Assembly (NCBI RefSeq): GCF_049340185.1
Contig: NZ_JBMPPC010000003.1
Coordinates: 186,001 to 250,000 of the forward strand
Reading direction: 5' to 3'
DNA: 64,000 bases
DNA from: Undibacterium sp049340185
GTDB lineage: Bacteria > Pseudomonadota > Gammaproteobacteria > Burkholderiales > Burkholderiaceae_D
This document shows, in pieces, positions 8,217 to 17,086 of this stretch. A model generated the notes under the pieces. It was given only the letters and a program-made list of their open reading frames with translations, did no database searches and was not told the DNA's origin. How positions within the stretch are numbered: position 1 is the first letter of the stretch; each line of letters begins with the position of its first letter. Position numbers and translations under genes: made by a program.

Positions 8217-9499
8217 TGGATCTCCTTGGTCACTATATTTTGCACGAAGGTGGGCAATGCGAACAGTGCATGATGGATGTCGGTGTTGTAATACTGCAGA
8301 TCCGTTAGCTTTCTTTGCGCCATGCGATCATCAATTTCTTGCTTTGTCATTGCAATGGGATCCAGATTATCGCTTGCAATCGCCATACCCCATAACGCTC
8401 CATATAATGGTATGAATACCGTATAGGGCCGCACGGTAGTAAAAATTTTCGCTAGTGTTGCATAGGTATCTGCAACCCGTTGCGGATGGTAGAAAGGGCT
8501 CCCGAGATGCATCACCAGCGCACCATTTTTTGCAAGACGACGCTTGCATGCGACGAAAAAATCGGCAGTCATACAACTGGCTGCCAGTTCCGTGCCGTTC
8601 GGGCTGATTGGATCAGTTAAATCCAGAAAAATCACATCGTATTGACGCTCGGCGTTTTTGATAAAAGCAAAACCGTCTTCATGGATATGTTTGACGCGAG
8701 AATCGTCAAGTGCACCGCGGTGTATCGGCTTGAGATGCGCGCGCGCCAGTTCGATGACGCTGGCATCAATTTCACACAAGTCTATGTGCTGGATACCCGG
8801 ATGTTTTAAGAGTTCCTCAGTCGATCCGCCGTCACCGCCGCCGATGATCAGTGCGGACTGTGGAGCCGGGTGAGCAATGGCAACAGGATGTACCAGGCAT
8901 TCATGATAAAAGAATTCATCTTTTTCTGAAGTCATGTACGCGCCGTCAATACGCATCATCTTGCCAAAATCCGGGCTATGCAAGATCTCAATTTGCTGAA
9001 ATGCGCTTTGTACACTGGCAATCGTCACGCCGAGACGGGTGCCGTACACTGTATCAGGCGTTAAATATTCGATTGCTATGTTGCCTGTTGTGTCGCCTGC
9101 TGTGCCGGTTACAGTTTCAGTCAGTTCCGGTGCGCCTCTCATCAGTTCTTGCCTGTTTGAATTTTTAGGCCGGAATTGAGTGATCAGCCTATCCATCAAC
9201 CTGCGCGCTTTCATACTGTTGTTCGCATTGAAGTTGCAGACGTAGACATCCAGCGTAACGGCGTTACGCTCTGGCCATGTGTGGATAGCCAGATGGGATT
9301 CAGCTAACAGTAAAGTGCCGGTAATGCCGGCTGGATCACCAGTTTGTGTAGAGAAGGCATGGAATTTTTCTCCAACAATGCTGAGTCCGGCTTGTTCAGT
9401 TGCTTTGATAGCGTTTGAGCGAAGATACTGTATATCTAGCATCAAGGCAGACGGGCATTGGCAATCAAAGCAATCTGCGGTCAGGTGTAAACCTTCCAT
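8213..9499 (-). CDS. SpeD-SpeE fusion: S-adenosylmethionine decarboxylase-like domain plus spermidine synthase
   Basis: 428 residues with two domains. Residues 1-118 are a prokaryotic AdoMet decarboxylase (SpeD): LLLAESHLAIHTWPE contains the E67-S68 self-cleavage site that would yield the pyruvoyl group, His73 is the processing residue and Cys88 is the catalytic acid, spaced as in characterised SpeD enzymes. Residues about 130-428 are a spermidine synthase: DEFFYHECLVHP, IIGGGDGGSTEELLKH and FLDLTDPISP. One polypeptide could thus make decarboxylated AdoMet and transfer its aminopropyl group to putrescine or another amine. Some SpeD homologues decarboxylate arginine or ornithine instead, so specificity needs testing. 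It is first in the minus-strand polyamine operon. Confidence 0.92.
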   Translation of the reverse strand: MEGLHLTADCFDCQCPSALMLDIQYLRSNAIKATEQAGLSIVGEKFHAFSTQTGDPAGITGTLLLAESHLAIHTWPERNAVTLDVYVCNFNANNSMKARRLMDRLITQFRPKNSNRQELMRGAPELTETVTGTAGDTTGNIAIEYLTPDTVYGTRLGVTIASVQSAFQQIEILHSPDFGKMMRIDGAYMTSEKDEFFYHECLVHPVAIAHPAPQSALIIGGGDGGSTEELLKHPGIQHIDLCEIDASVIELARAHLKPIHRGALDDSRVKHIHEDGFAFIKNAERQYDVIFLDLTDPISPNGTELAASCMTADFFVACKRRLAKNGALVMHLGSPFYHPQRVADTYATLAKIFTTVRPYTVFIPLYGALWGMAIASDNLDPIAMTKQEIDDRMAQRKLTDLQYYNTDIHHALFALPTFVQNIVTKEIQ

Positions 9500-9845
9500 A
9501 TTCTGTGTTATCTGCCAAGACTTGCTTGAGCGAATTATTGAAATTATCGCAATTGTATCGCTTGGGATTGACGGAGTGTCGTCCAGAAAGAAACTTGATG
9601 AATCATTTTCTATTTATCACCAGGAAAATCTCCTTTTGCCATGAAAATAAGCGGAAATTGCCTTCTCGTGCGGTAAAAAGCGCTAAAGTTTTACGCATCA
9701 CTTAGTCGTGACCGGGTGTTCTGTTGTCACGCTCTGGTAAAATAACGGACTTTGCAGAACTTGATGTCCGGTACATCGTTGCTGCCTTGCTTCACCGACC
9801 AGCTTTTCTCAGACTACATTTGCCTAATCAGCCCAAATAGACGCT
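9500..9845. other. divergent intergenic region, no gene seen
   Basis: This separates the minus-strand polyamine operon from plus-strand tkt and should hold both promoters. I could not find a convincing promoter pair on either strand. The open frames crossing it have no family character. Confidence 0.4.
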
Positions 9846-11849
9846 ATGACTTCTTCCCTCCAGCCAGCAACAATCACCAAAATGGCCAATGCGATCCGCG
9901 CTTTGTCCATGGATGCCGTTCAAAAAGCTAACTCCGGTCACCCGGGCGCTCCTATGGGGATGGCCGATATTGCCGTGGCTTTGTGGAAAACACATTATCG
10001 CCATAATCCGGGCAATCCTCAGTGGATTAACCGTGACCGCTTCGTTTTGTCGAATGGCCATGGATCGATGTTGCACTATTCCTTGCTGCATCTGACCGGT
10101 TACGACTTGTCGATGGATGAAATCCGTAACTTCCGTCAAATGCACTCCAAGACCGCCGGTCATCCTGAAGTGCACGTCACACCCGGCGTTGAAACTACGA
10201 CAGGTCCATTGGGTCAGGGCATCACGAACGCAGTCGGCATGGCACTGGCAGAAAAACTGCTCGCCGCCGAATTTAATCAGCCTGGTTTGAACGTGGTTGA
10301 TCATCACACCTACGCATTCATGGGCGACGGCTGCTTGATGGAAGGTATTTCGCATGAAGCTTGCTCACTGGCTGGCACATTGCAACTGAATAAGCTGATT
10401 GCGTTCTGGGATGACAACGGCATCTCGATTGATGGCCATGTTGAAGGTTGGTTCACTGACGATACGCCAAAACGTTTTGAAGCCTATGGCTGGAATGTGA
10501 TTCGCGCTGTTGACGGCCATGACGCTGCCGCGGTATCCAAGGCGATTGAGTCAGCCAAGACATCAAGCAAGCCAACGTTGATCTGTTGTAAAACCGTGAT
10601 CGGTAAAGGTTCGCCGAATATGGAGGGCACCCACAATGTTCACGGCGCAGCGCTCGGTGATAAAGAAATTGCCGCGGTTCGTGCCAATATCGGTTGGGAC
10701 TATGCGCCTTTTGAAATTCCTGCTGATGTCTACGCCGCATGGGATGCGAAGGCCGATGGTGCGAAAGCTGAAGCGGAGTGGAATACTCAATTCGCCACGT
10801 ATGCTGCCCAGTATCCTGCCAAGGCTGCCGAGCTGACACGTCGTATGAAAGGCGATCTTCCGGCGAATTTTGACGAAGTGGTTGCCAGCGCGATTGCCGC
10901 TTGCGTAGAGAAAAAAGAAAACATCGCTACGCGTAAAGCGAGTCAGAATGCGATTCAGGCATTTGCTCCGTCACTGCCGGAATTTCTCGGCGGTTCCGCG
11001 GATTTGACCGGTTCCAATCTGACGAACTGGAAAGAATGCGTCGCTGTACGTGGCAATCAGGCCGGTAATCATATCAACTATGGTGTGCGTGAATTTGGTA
11101 TGAGCGCTATGATGAATGGTATCGCTCTGCATGGCGGCTACATTCCTTTCGGCGCAACCTTCCTGACTTTCTCTGACTACAGCCGTAATGCCATTCGCAT
11201 GGCTGCGCTGATGAAGATCCGTACTCTGTTTGTATTTACACACGACTCGATCGGTCTGGGTGAGGACGGTCCTACCCATCAATCCGTCGAGCACGTCTCC
11301 AGCATGCGCCTGATTCCTAATCTGGATAACTGGCGTCCTTGTGATACGGTTGAATCCGCGGCCGCATGGGCATTTGCAGTCAAGCGTCATGATGGTCCGT
11401 CGACCCTGATTTTCTCGCGTCAGAATTTGCCTTATCAAGAGCGTACTGCACAACAGATCACGGATATTTCGCGAGGTGGTTATGTATTGCAAGATGTCAC
11501 CGACGCAAAAGCCGTATTGATTGCAACAGGTTCTGAGATTGAACTAGCAGTGAAATCTGCAGCAGCCCTAGCTGAACAGGGTATCGCGGTGCGTGTTGTG
11601 TCTATGCCTTCGACCGATGTATTTGATCGCCAGGATGCCGCATACAAAGCAGCAGTATTGGGCAAAGGCCTGCCACGTATAGCGATCGAAGCCGGTGTAA
11701 CCGACTTCTGGTACAAATACGTGGGGCTGGAAGGCGCCGTTGTCGGTATCGATACTTTCGGCGAGTCCGCTCCTGCTGGCGTCCTATTCAAACACTTTGG
11801 CTTTACGGTAGATAACGTTATTGCCAAAGTAAAAGCGACTCTGGCATGA
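9846..11849 (+). CDS. tkt: transketolase
   Basis: 667 residues, the usual transketolase length. It moves two-carbon ketol units between sugar phosphates in the pentose phosphate pathway using thiamin diphosphate. Motifs: SGHPGAPMGMADIAVALW (30-47), the ThDP-binding GDGCLMEGISHEA starting at 160, the pyrimidine-domain HDSIGLGEDGPTHQSVEH (near 465-482) and a C-terminal GIDTFGESAPA. No good ribosome site precedes the ATG. The GNAT gene overlaps its stop by four bases, and gap follows 700 bp later, a glycolysis/pentose pairing common in Burkholderiales. Confidence 0.97.
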   Translation: MTSSLQPATITKMANAIRALSMDAVQKANSGHPGAPMGMADIAVALWKTHYRHNPGNPQWINRDRFVLSNGHGSMLHYSLLHLTGYDLSMDEIRNFRQMHSKTAGHPEVHVTPGVETTTGPLGQGITNAVGMALAEKLLAAEFNQPGLNVVDHHTYAFMGDGCLMEGISHEACSLAGTLQLNKLIAFWDDNGISIDGHVEGWFTDDTPKRFEAYGWNVIRAVDGHDAAAVSKAIESAKTSSKPTLICCKTVIGKGSPNMEGTHNVHGAALGDKEIAAVRANIGWDYAPFEIPADVYAAWDAKADGAKAEAEWNTQFATYAAQYPAKAAELTRRMKGDLPANFDEVVASAIAACVEKKENIATRKASQNAIQAFAPSLPEFLGGSADLTGSNLTNWKECVAVRGNQAGNHINYGVREFGMSAMMNGIALHGGYIPFGATFLTFSDYSRNAIRMAALMKIRTLFVFTHDSIGLGEDGPTHQSVEHVSSMRLIPNLDNWRPCDTVESAAAWAFAVKRHDGPSTLIFSRQNLPYQERTAQQITDISRGGYVLQDVTDAKAVLIATGSEIELAVKSAAALAEQGIAVRVVSMPSTDVFDRQDAAYKAAVLGKGLPRIAIEAGVTDFWYKYVGLEGAVVGIDTFGESAPAGVLFKHFGFTVDNVIAKVKATLA

Positions 11850-12424
11850 GCGTAATCAAAGAAATTAGTTTGCGTCGTGCTACTGTCGCAGATGCGCAGG
11901 CGATTGCTGCCGTGCGCATCGAAAGCTGGCGCACTACGTATCGCGGCATCATGCCCGATGCGTATCTCGATGAAATGAAGCTTGATGACAGTGCGGCGAT
12001 CTGGACTCGCATATTGACGGCAGACAATCCTGCTGTCTGCGTTTTTGTTGCGATTGCGGACGATGAAATTATCGGTTTTGCATCTGGCATGCTGCTGAAG
12101 GAAGAGAAGCAGGGGATGCACTCGGAATTGACTGCGATTTACTTACGTCCGGCATTTCAGAACTCTGGTATCGGTCAGCGTATGTTGCAAAAAGTCGCCC
12201 GTACTTTGCAGGCGATGGGTGCCAGTAATATGTTGGTCTGGGTCCTGACGGGCAATAAGGCAGCACGCCAGTTTTATGAAAATTTTGGCGGACAGTTTTT
12301 GATCGAACAGGATTTCATTTGGGATGAGCTCGAATTGCAAGAAGTCGCTTACGGCTGGCCGGATCTGAACGAGCTGACGGAGTTGCATTTGACATCAGCA
12401 GAGAGTGCACCAACCTTGCATTAG
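11846..12424 (+). CDS. GNAT family N-acetyltransferase
   Basis: 192 residues. The ATGA overlap with tkt suggests coupled translation. The fold signature is clear: LRRATVADAQAIAAVRIESWRTTYRGI at the N-terminus, motif A (ELTAIYLRPAFQNSGIGQRML) around residues 92-112 with the Q/RxxG/A acetyl-CoA loop, and GNKAARQFYENFGG in motif B. The WRTTYRGIMPD stretch is common in a branch of uncharacterised GNAT proteins. The acceptor substrate is unknown, and I see no reason beyond position to link it to sugar metabolism. Confidence 0.88.
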   Translation: MSVIKEISLRRATVADAQAIAAVRIESWRTTYRGIMPDAYLDEMKLDDSAAIWTRILTADNPAVCVFVAIADDEIIGFASGMLLKEEKQGMHSELTAIYLRPAFQNSGIGQRMLQKVARTLQAMGASNMLVWVLTGNKAARQFYENFGGQFLIEQDFIWDELELQEVAYGWPDLNELTELHLTSAESAPTLH

Positions 12425-12541
12425 TTTTGTATTAAGCCTCTGAGCCAGGATGTAAGCGTGAAGAAGGAATTCAGTTTAAGAATAGCTTGTGCAGGTTAAG
12501 AGTTATAAAGATTTTTCACTGTTTTTATTGGAGATAAAACC

Positions 12542-13558
12542 ATGACGATTCGCGTCGCAATCAACGGCTATGGCCGTATCGGTCGTAATATTCTGCGTGC
12601 CCACTACGAAGGCGGCAAATTCAAAAACGACATCCAGATCGTTGCCATCAACGACCTCGGTAATGCAGAGTCCAACGCTCACCTGACGCGTTACGACACT
12701 GCCCACGGTAAGTTCCCTGGTACTGTATCCGTTGAAGGCGACACCATGATCGTCAACGGCGACAAGATCAAAGTCTTCGCAGAACGTAATCCGGCGAATA
12801 TTCCTTGGGGTGAATTGAATGTAGACGTCGTTCTGGAATGCACAGGCTTCTTTACTACAAAAGAAAAAGCCTCGGCTCACTTGGCTGGTGGCGCGAAAAA
12901 GGTCATCATCTCCGCGCCAGGCGGCAAGGATGTTGATGCAACAATCGTCTACGGTGTGAACCATAACGTATTGAAATCCACAGACACCGTTATTTCCAAC
13001 GCTTCTTGCACAACGAATTGCCTGGCACCACTGGCAAAACCATTGAACGACGCGATCGGTATCGAAAGCGGTTTGATGACGACGATCCACGCCTACACAA
13101 ATGACCAAGTATTGACAGACGTCATGCACGAAGACTTGCGTCGTGCTCGTTCAGCTACCATGAGCATGATCCCGACTAAAACTGGCGCAGCAGCGGCAGT
13201 TGGCCTCGTCTTGCCAGAACTGAACGGCAAACTTGATGGCTATGCAATGCGTGTTCCAACCATCAATGTGTCGGTTGTTGACCTGACTTTTATTGCATCT
13301 CGCGATACGACTGTTGAAGAAATCAACAAAGTATTGAAGACCGCTTCAGAAGGCGCATTGAAAGGCATTCTGGATTACAACACAGCACCGCTGGTCTCCG
13401 TTGACTTCAACCACAACCCGGCATCATCGACTTACGATGAAACGCTGACTAAGGTCAATGGCGGCCGACTGGTAAAAGTATCCAGTTGGTACGACAACGA
13501 ATGGGGTTTCTCCAATCGTATGCTGGACACGACGATGGCACTGATGAGCGCAAAATAA
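12542..13558 (+). CDS. gap: glyceraldehyde-3-phosphate dehydrogenase, type I
   Basis: 338 residues. It catalyses the NAD-dependent oxidation and phosphorylation of glyceraldehyde 3-phosphate in glycolysis. The Rossmann motif INGYGRIGRN lies at 7-16. The active-site stretch is SNASCTTNCLAPL with catalytic Cys156, and the conserved WYDNEWGFSNRMLD is near the C-terminus. It begins at 12542 after TATTGGAGATAAAACC, a good ribosome site. An intrinsic terminator follows at 13678-13711. No pgk or pyk follows within the window. Confidence 0.97.
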   Translation: MTIRVAINGYGRIGRNILRAHYEGGKFKNDIQIVAINDLGNAESNAHLTRYDTAHGKFPGTVSVEGDTMIVNGDKIKVFAERNPANIPWGELNVDVVLECTGFFTTKEKASAHLAGGAKKVIISAPGGKDVDATIVYGVNHNVLKSTDTVISNASCTTNCLAPLAKPLNDAIGIESGLMTTIHAYTNDQVLTDVMHEDLRRARSATMSMIPTKTGAAAAVGLVLPELNGKLDGYAMRVPTINVSVVDLTFIASRDTTVEEINKVLKTASEGALKGILDYNTAPLVSVDFNHNPASSTYDETLTKVNGGRLVKVSSWYDNEWGFSNRMLDTTMALMSAK

Positions 13559-13677
13559 TTGAGAAACCCCGGGGTGAGTTGCTGCAAGGCTGTATGTTAT
13601 GCAACTCACTTCATCGCGGATTCTTGAGAGCGCTTCTCAAAATAAGTTTTCAAAATAAGCCGGTTTTATCTACTGGT

Positions 13678-13711
13678 AAAAAATACCCCGAACTTTCGGG
13701 GTATTTTTTTG
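13678..13711 (+). terminator. intrinsic terminator after gap
   Basis: A strong G+C hairpin AAATACCCCGAA-ctt-TCGGGGTATTT runs into seven T. It lies 120 bases beyond the gap stop. A second G+C-rich hairpin (CCTGGG/CCCAGG) lies at about 13744-13771, before the signal peptidase gene. The rest of 13559-13865 holds nothing I can name. Confidence 0.85.
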
Positions 13712-13865
13712 TCTAGTACTTAGTACTAACCACTAGACTCAGGCCTGGGATTACCCGGCCCAGGTTCTTTCTTCGATAGATGCTCTTGAATTATCCTGAA
13801 ATCACACAAGATCTGGCGAAGGCTTGCACTAGAGTTTCAGCTAACCGTATTTGGAGAATGTCATC

Positions 13866-14549
13866 ATGTTTAGCCCTAAGAAATTAATTGCTGAGAACAA
13901 GGGCTTTATCTTGTTTATGTTCGGCATGGTATTGGTCCGTAGCGCATTGGCTGATTTTTATCTGGTGCCATCGAGTTCCATGTATCCGACCTTAGTCGAG
14001 GGGGATAGGGTGATCTGCAACCGACTTGCTTATGATGTCAAACTTCCTTTTACTGATGTGATCTTGTCTCATGTGGCAGATCCTGCGCGTGGAGACATCG
14101 TGACGTTCAGCTCGCCGGAAGATGGTACTCGCCTGGTCAAACGCCTGATCGCAGTGCCAGGTGATGTGGTCGAAATGCATGATGAACAATTGGTGATTAA
14201 TGGTGTGCCATCAGATTATCAGGAGGCTTTTGATAATCCCGCCAATCACTTGACGCCACGCCGCGAATATCAGGGCAAACAACTCGTCTATCAAGAGACC
14301 TTAGGGACAAAACAGCATGGCATTATCGTGATGCCAGAACGTCAGGCAATGCGCTCATTTGGCCCCGTCACCGTACCGGCAGGCCAGTATCTGATGTTGG
14401 GCGATAACCGTGATAACAGTAAAGACTCTCGCTATATCGGTTTCGTCAAACGCGAACTGATTACCGGACGCGTCAACCGTTTGCTGTATTCACTGGACGG
14501 AGATAATTATTATCTACCAAGACTTGAACGTATCGCGGCAAAGACCTAA
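13866..14549 (+). CDS. signal peptidase I (S26 family)
   Basis: 227 residues from the ATG at 13866, which has GGAG nine bases upstream. A TTG at 13851 would add five residues and is less likely. One N-terminal membrane helix (residues 13-30) precedes the catalytic domain. The Ser-Lys dyad is visible: Ser38 in PSSSMYPTLVEGDR and Lys92 in TRLVKRLIAVPGD. The late box GDNRDNSKDSRYIGFV is present. It is shorter than LepB and stands apart from lepA and rnc, so it is probably an additional signal peptidase rather than the main one. A terminator follows. Confidence 0.9.
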   Translation: MFSPKKLIAENKGFILFMFGMVLVRSALADFYLVPSSSMYPTLVEGDRVICNRLAYDVKLPFTDVILSHVADPARGDIVTFSSPEDGTRLVKRLIAVPGDVVEMHDEQLVINGVPSDYQEAFDNPANHLTPRREYQGKQLVYQETLGTKQHGIIVMPERQAMRSFGPVTVPAGQYLMLGDNRDNSKDSRYIGFVKRELITGRVNRLLYSLDGDNYYLPRLERIAAKT

Positions 14550-14578
14550 AAGAGATTGATTGGTCGCTCCTAAAAACC

Positions 14579-14610
14579 GAGGACATGAAATAAAATTCAT
14601 GTCCTTTTTC
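14579..14610 (+). terminator. intrinsic terminator after signal peptidase gene
   Basis: A 9-bp perfect stem, GGACATGAA (14581-14589) and TTCATGTCC (14596-14604), is followed by TTTTTC. It lies about 30 bases after the stop codon. Confidence 0.8.
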
Positions 14611-14756
14611 ATTTTCTTCAAAAGAATACGTCAATACGTAAAAAACCTCAGGTAACTCATACTTTACAAATCTTTACTCTACGCTACACATCATCTTGAC
14701 GCGCTTCTCTGAGACTTGGTACGGGGCTTTCCCATAATTTTTTCAGGAGAAGAATC

Positions 14757-15272
14757 GTGCGTAATTTCATAGTCAATCAACGTCGGTCAGTCGTCTGGAT
14801 TATTGCTGGCATGTTTGCGTTGCTACTGCTTGGTGTGGCCGGATTGAAGGTGCATGCAGGTAATATGCATGATCAGCATGAGGCTTCCGGCGCAGGTGTT
14901 TTGCTGATGGGGCTGAGTAGTCCAGCGTCATTTGCAACTGGTTTAACTGGCTTGCCAGCGCATATCGATGCGATTGCCAGCTTGAGTGAGCAGCAAAAAA
15001 CGCAGACAATGGAAAAAGTGAACCAGACAAATGCCGAACTGAGTGCATTGCAGCAGCGGTATCAAGAGAGGAACAACAAGATGTTGAGCTTATTGACCCA
15101 GGAAAAAATAGACGAACAGGCGATTGAACGTTTGCGTAGCGAGCAGTTATCGACTGCGGACCAGGGATCGCGCCGTGTCACGCAGTTGATGATAGATTTG
15201 AGTAAGTTGTTAACACCCGATCAGCGCCAGCGTTTCAGTAAAGCGTCCAGCCATCATGGTAGCCATGGTTGA
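14757..15272 (+). CDS. Spy/CpxP-like periplasmic protein
   Basis: 171 residues from a GTG start preceded by CAGGAGAAGAATC. An N-terminal hydrophobic helix (residues 13-30) is followed by a helical, Gln/Lys-rich domain (LSEQQKTQTMEKVNQTNAELSA, LLTPDQRQRFSK) typical of the Spy/CpxP/LTXXQ superfamily. These are periplasmic chaperones or sensors for envelope or metal stress. A His-rich end (SSHHGSHG) could bind metal. It lies 40 bases before a CpxR-like regulator, as cpxP and spy-type genes often do, and is probably its target or accessory protein. Confidence 0.75.
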   Translation: MRNFIVNQRRSVVWIIAGMFALLLLGVAGLKVHAGNMHDQHEASGAGVLLMGLSSPASFATGLTGLPAHIDAIASLSEQQKTQTMEKVNQTNAELSALQQRYQERNNKMLSLLTQEKIDEQAIERLRSEQLSTADQGSRRVTQLMIDLSKLLTPDQRQRFSKASSHHGSHG

Positions 15273-15311
15273 ACTGCATCATGCTCATATCACGAGAGGC
15301 AGATACTGGAC

Positions 15312-16058
15312 ATGAATTCACGGATTCTGCTCGTTGAGGACGACGTTCGTCTGGCTGAAATGCTCTGTGAGTATTTGGGGGAGATGCATTTCCAGGTTGA
15401 TGTCGCCGGTACCGGAGCAGAGGCATTGACGCGGCTAGCCAAAGAGTCATTTGACCTGGTTGTGCTTGATCTGATGTTGCCTGATCTGGATGGTCTTGAG
15501 GTCTGTCGTCGCTTACGTCGTTATAGCGATGTACCGCTTATTATGCTGACCGCTCGTGGCGACGCTACTGATCGTATCGTTGGACTGGAGCTTGGAGCTG
15601 ATGACTACCTACCTAAGCCGTTTGAACCCCGTGAATTACTTGCCAGACTATCGGCTATTCTGAGGCGACAGCGGCGGGTGGCTGAGACGCTATATTCCAA
15701 AGATGGTAGGGATACCTCGATTGATGTGAATTTATCGAAAAAATCAGATTTCCCTTGGCACTTTGGCTGCCTGGAAATTGATCCTGACGCGCGTTGCCTG
15801 AAAAAGCAAGGCAATATACAAGCGCTCACCTCGTATCAATTTGATTTGCTCTTGGTATTGGCTGAAAACGCTGGTCGTGTATTAACGCGTGACTTCTTGC
15901 TGGATCGTGTTAAAGGTGAAAAATTAGAGGCCTTTGATCGTTCGATTGATGTCCATATTTCTCGTATTCGCATGGCAATTGAGGATGATACGAAGTATCC
16001 GCGACGGATTATCACGGTCAGAGGTGCGGGCTATGTATTTGCAAAGGTACAGGAATGA
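15312..16058 (+). CDS. OmpR-family response regulator (CpxR/RstA-like)
   Basis: 248 residues. The receiver domain has the acidic pair Glu9-Asp10-Asp11, phosphoacceptor Asp53 in VVLDLMLPDLDG and Lys102 in LPKPFEPREL. The C-terminal winged helix contains LTSYQFDLLLVLAENAGRVLTR and IDVHISRIRMAIEDD, followed by ITVRGAGYVF. A linker of about 30 residues between domains (YSKDGRDTSIDVNLSK) is longer than usual. It overlaps the sensor kinase gene by four bases. It likely controls envelope genes including the upstream Spy-like gene; that is inference. Confidence 0.93.
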   Translation: MNSRILLVEDDVRLAEMLCEYLGEMHFQVDVAGTGAEALTRLAKESFDLVVLDLMLPDLDGLEVCRRLRRYSDVPLIMLTARGDATDRIVGLELGADDYLPKPFEPRELLARLSAILRRQRRVAETLYSKDGRDTSIDVNLSKKSDFPWHFGCLEIDPDARCLKKQGNIQALTSYQFDLLLVLAENAGRVLTRDFLLDRVKGEKLEAFDRSIDVHISRIRMAIEDDTKYPRRIITVRGAGYVFAKVQE

Positions 16059-17008
16059 AATCACGTCTTTATCTCCGCTTTTATCTTACCCTGCTTGCAT
16101 GCCTGGCGGTCTATACCGTTAGTGGGATGGCGCTACGTCATGGCATTGATAATGGCCTTCCGCTTTATGCTTGGTCGTTTGTATTTGGCGGCCTGGCATT
16201 GATCGTCAGTATTGGTGCGTATCCTTTTTTCAGACGCCTGACATTGCGGCTTGAGCGATTGCAACAAGGTGTGGAATCCCTGGGTGAGGGTGATTTGACC
16301 GCACGTGTGATAGTCGAGGGTAGTGATGAGGTTGCACAACTTGCTCATTCGTTCAATCGCGCCGCAGAAAAAATAGAATCCCTAGTCGTAGCACATAAAT
16401 CCTTGTTGTCTAACGCGTCGCATGAATTACGTACACCATTGACGCGAATTCGTTTGACGGTGACCTTGATGAAAGAAAGTGCCGAGCCGAAGCGGCGTGC
16501 GGAGCTGGAGCAAGACATTGCCGAGTTAGATGCGTTGCTGGATGAGATTCTGTTGGCAAGCCGCCTGGAAGTGCCGATTGAGCCGGATAAGATGGAAGAA
16601 GTTGATTTGCTGGGACTAATGGCTGAAGAGTGTGCGCGCTATGACGATGTTGAACTCGATGGCAGTTCTTTTGTCTTGCAAGGGCATTCGCGCTTATTGC
16701 GGCGCTTAATCCGTAATTTATTAGAGAACGCCAGACGCTATGGCAAGCCACCGACGAATGTCATGTTACGCGGCATGGATGAAGGTGCAGAATTGATCGT
16801 AAGCGATCATGGACCAGGTGTCTCGGCAGAACATCTTGAGCGTGTTTTTGAGCCGTTTTTCCGTAGTCCACATATTTTGACGAATACCGGCTTTGGTCTT
16901 GGATTGGCCTTGGTAAGGCAAATTGCCAGGCGTCACGGCGGGGAGGCGCGTTGTGAGCTGACGGCGAATGGTGGTAGTCAGTTTGTAGTACGTCTGGCTC
17001 GCCTTTAA
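16055..17008 (+). CDS. HAMP-domain sensor histidine kinase with minimal periplasmic loop
   Basis: 317 residues, short for a membrane kinase. Two helices (8-27 and 38-58) are separated by only about ten residues, so there is no room for a periplasmic sensing domain. HAMP covers about 59-111. The H-box SNASHELRTPLTRIR carries His123. N, G1 and G2 boxes are NLLENARRYG, SDHGPGVS and GFGLGLALVRQIARRHGG. Translation is probably coupled to the response regulator through the ATGA overlap. Signals may arrive within the membrane or through a partner such as the Spy-like protein. Confidence 0.93.
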   Translation: MKSRLYLRFYLTLLACLAVYTVSGMALRHGIDNGLPLYAWSFVFGGLALIVSIGAYPFFRRLTLRLERLQQGVESLGEGDLTARVIVEGSDEVAQLAHSFNRAAEKIESLVVAHKSLLSNASHELRTPLTRIRLTVTLMKESAEPKRRAELEQDIAELDALLDEILLASRLEVPIEPDKMEEVDLLGLMAEECARYDDVELDGSSFVLQGHSRLLRRLIRNLLENARRYGKPPTNVMLRGMDEGAELIVSDHGPGVSAEHLERVFEPFFRSPHILTNTGFGLGLALVRQIARRHGGEARCELTANGGSQFVVRLARL

Positions 17009-17086
17009 ATTTCAATATTCAGGCTTCACTAAGTCGCGATTAAATCTGAGTTATCTAAGGCTGTATCCTTACAAAGAGGCTGCCGC

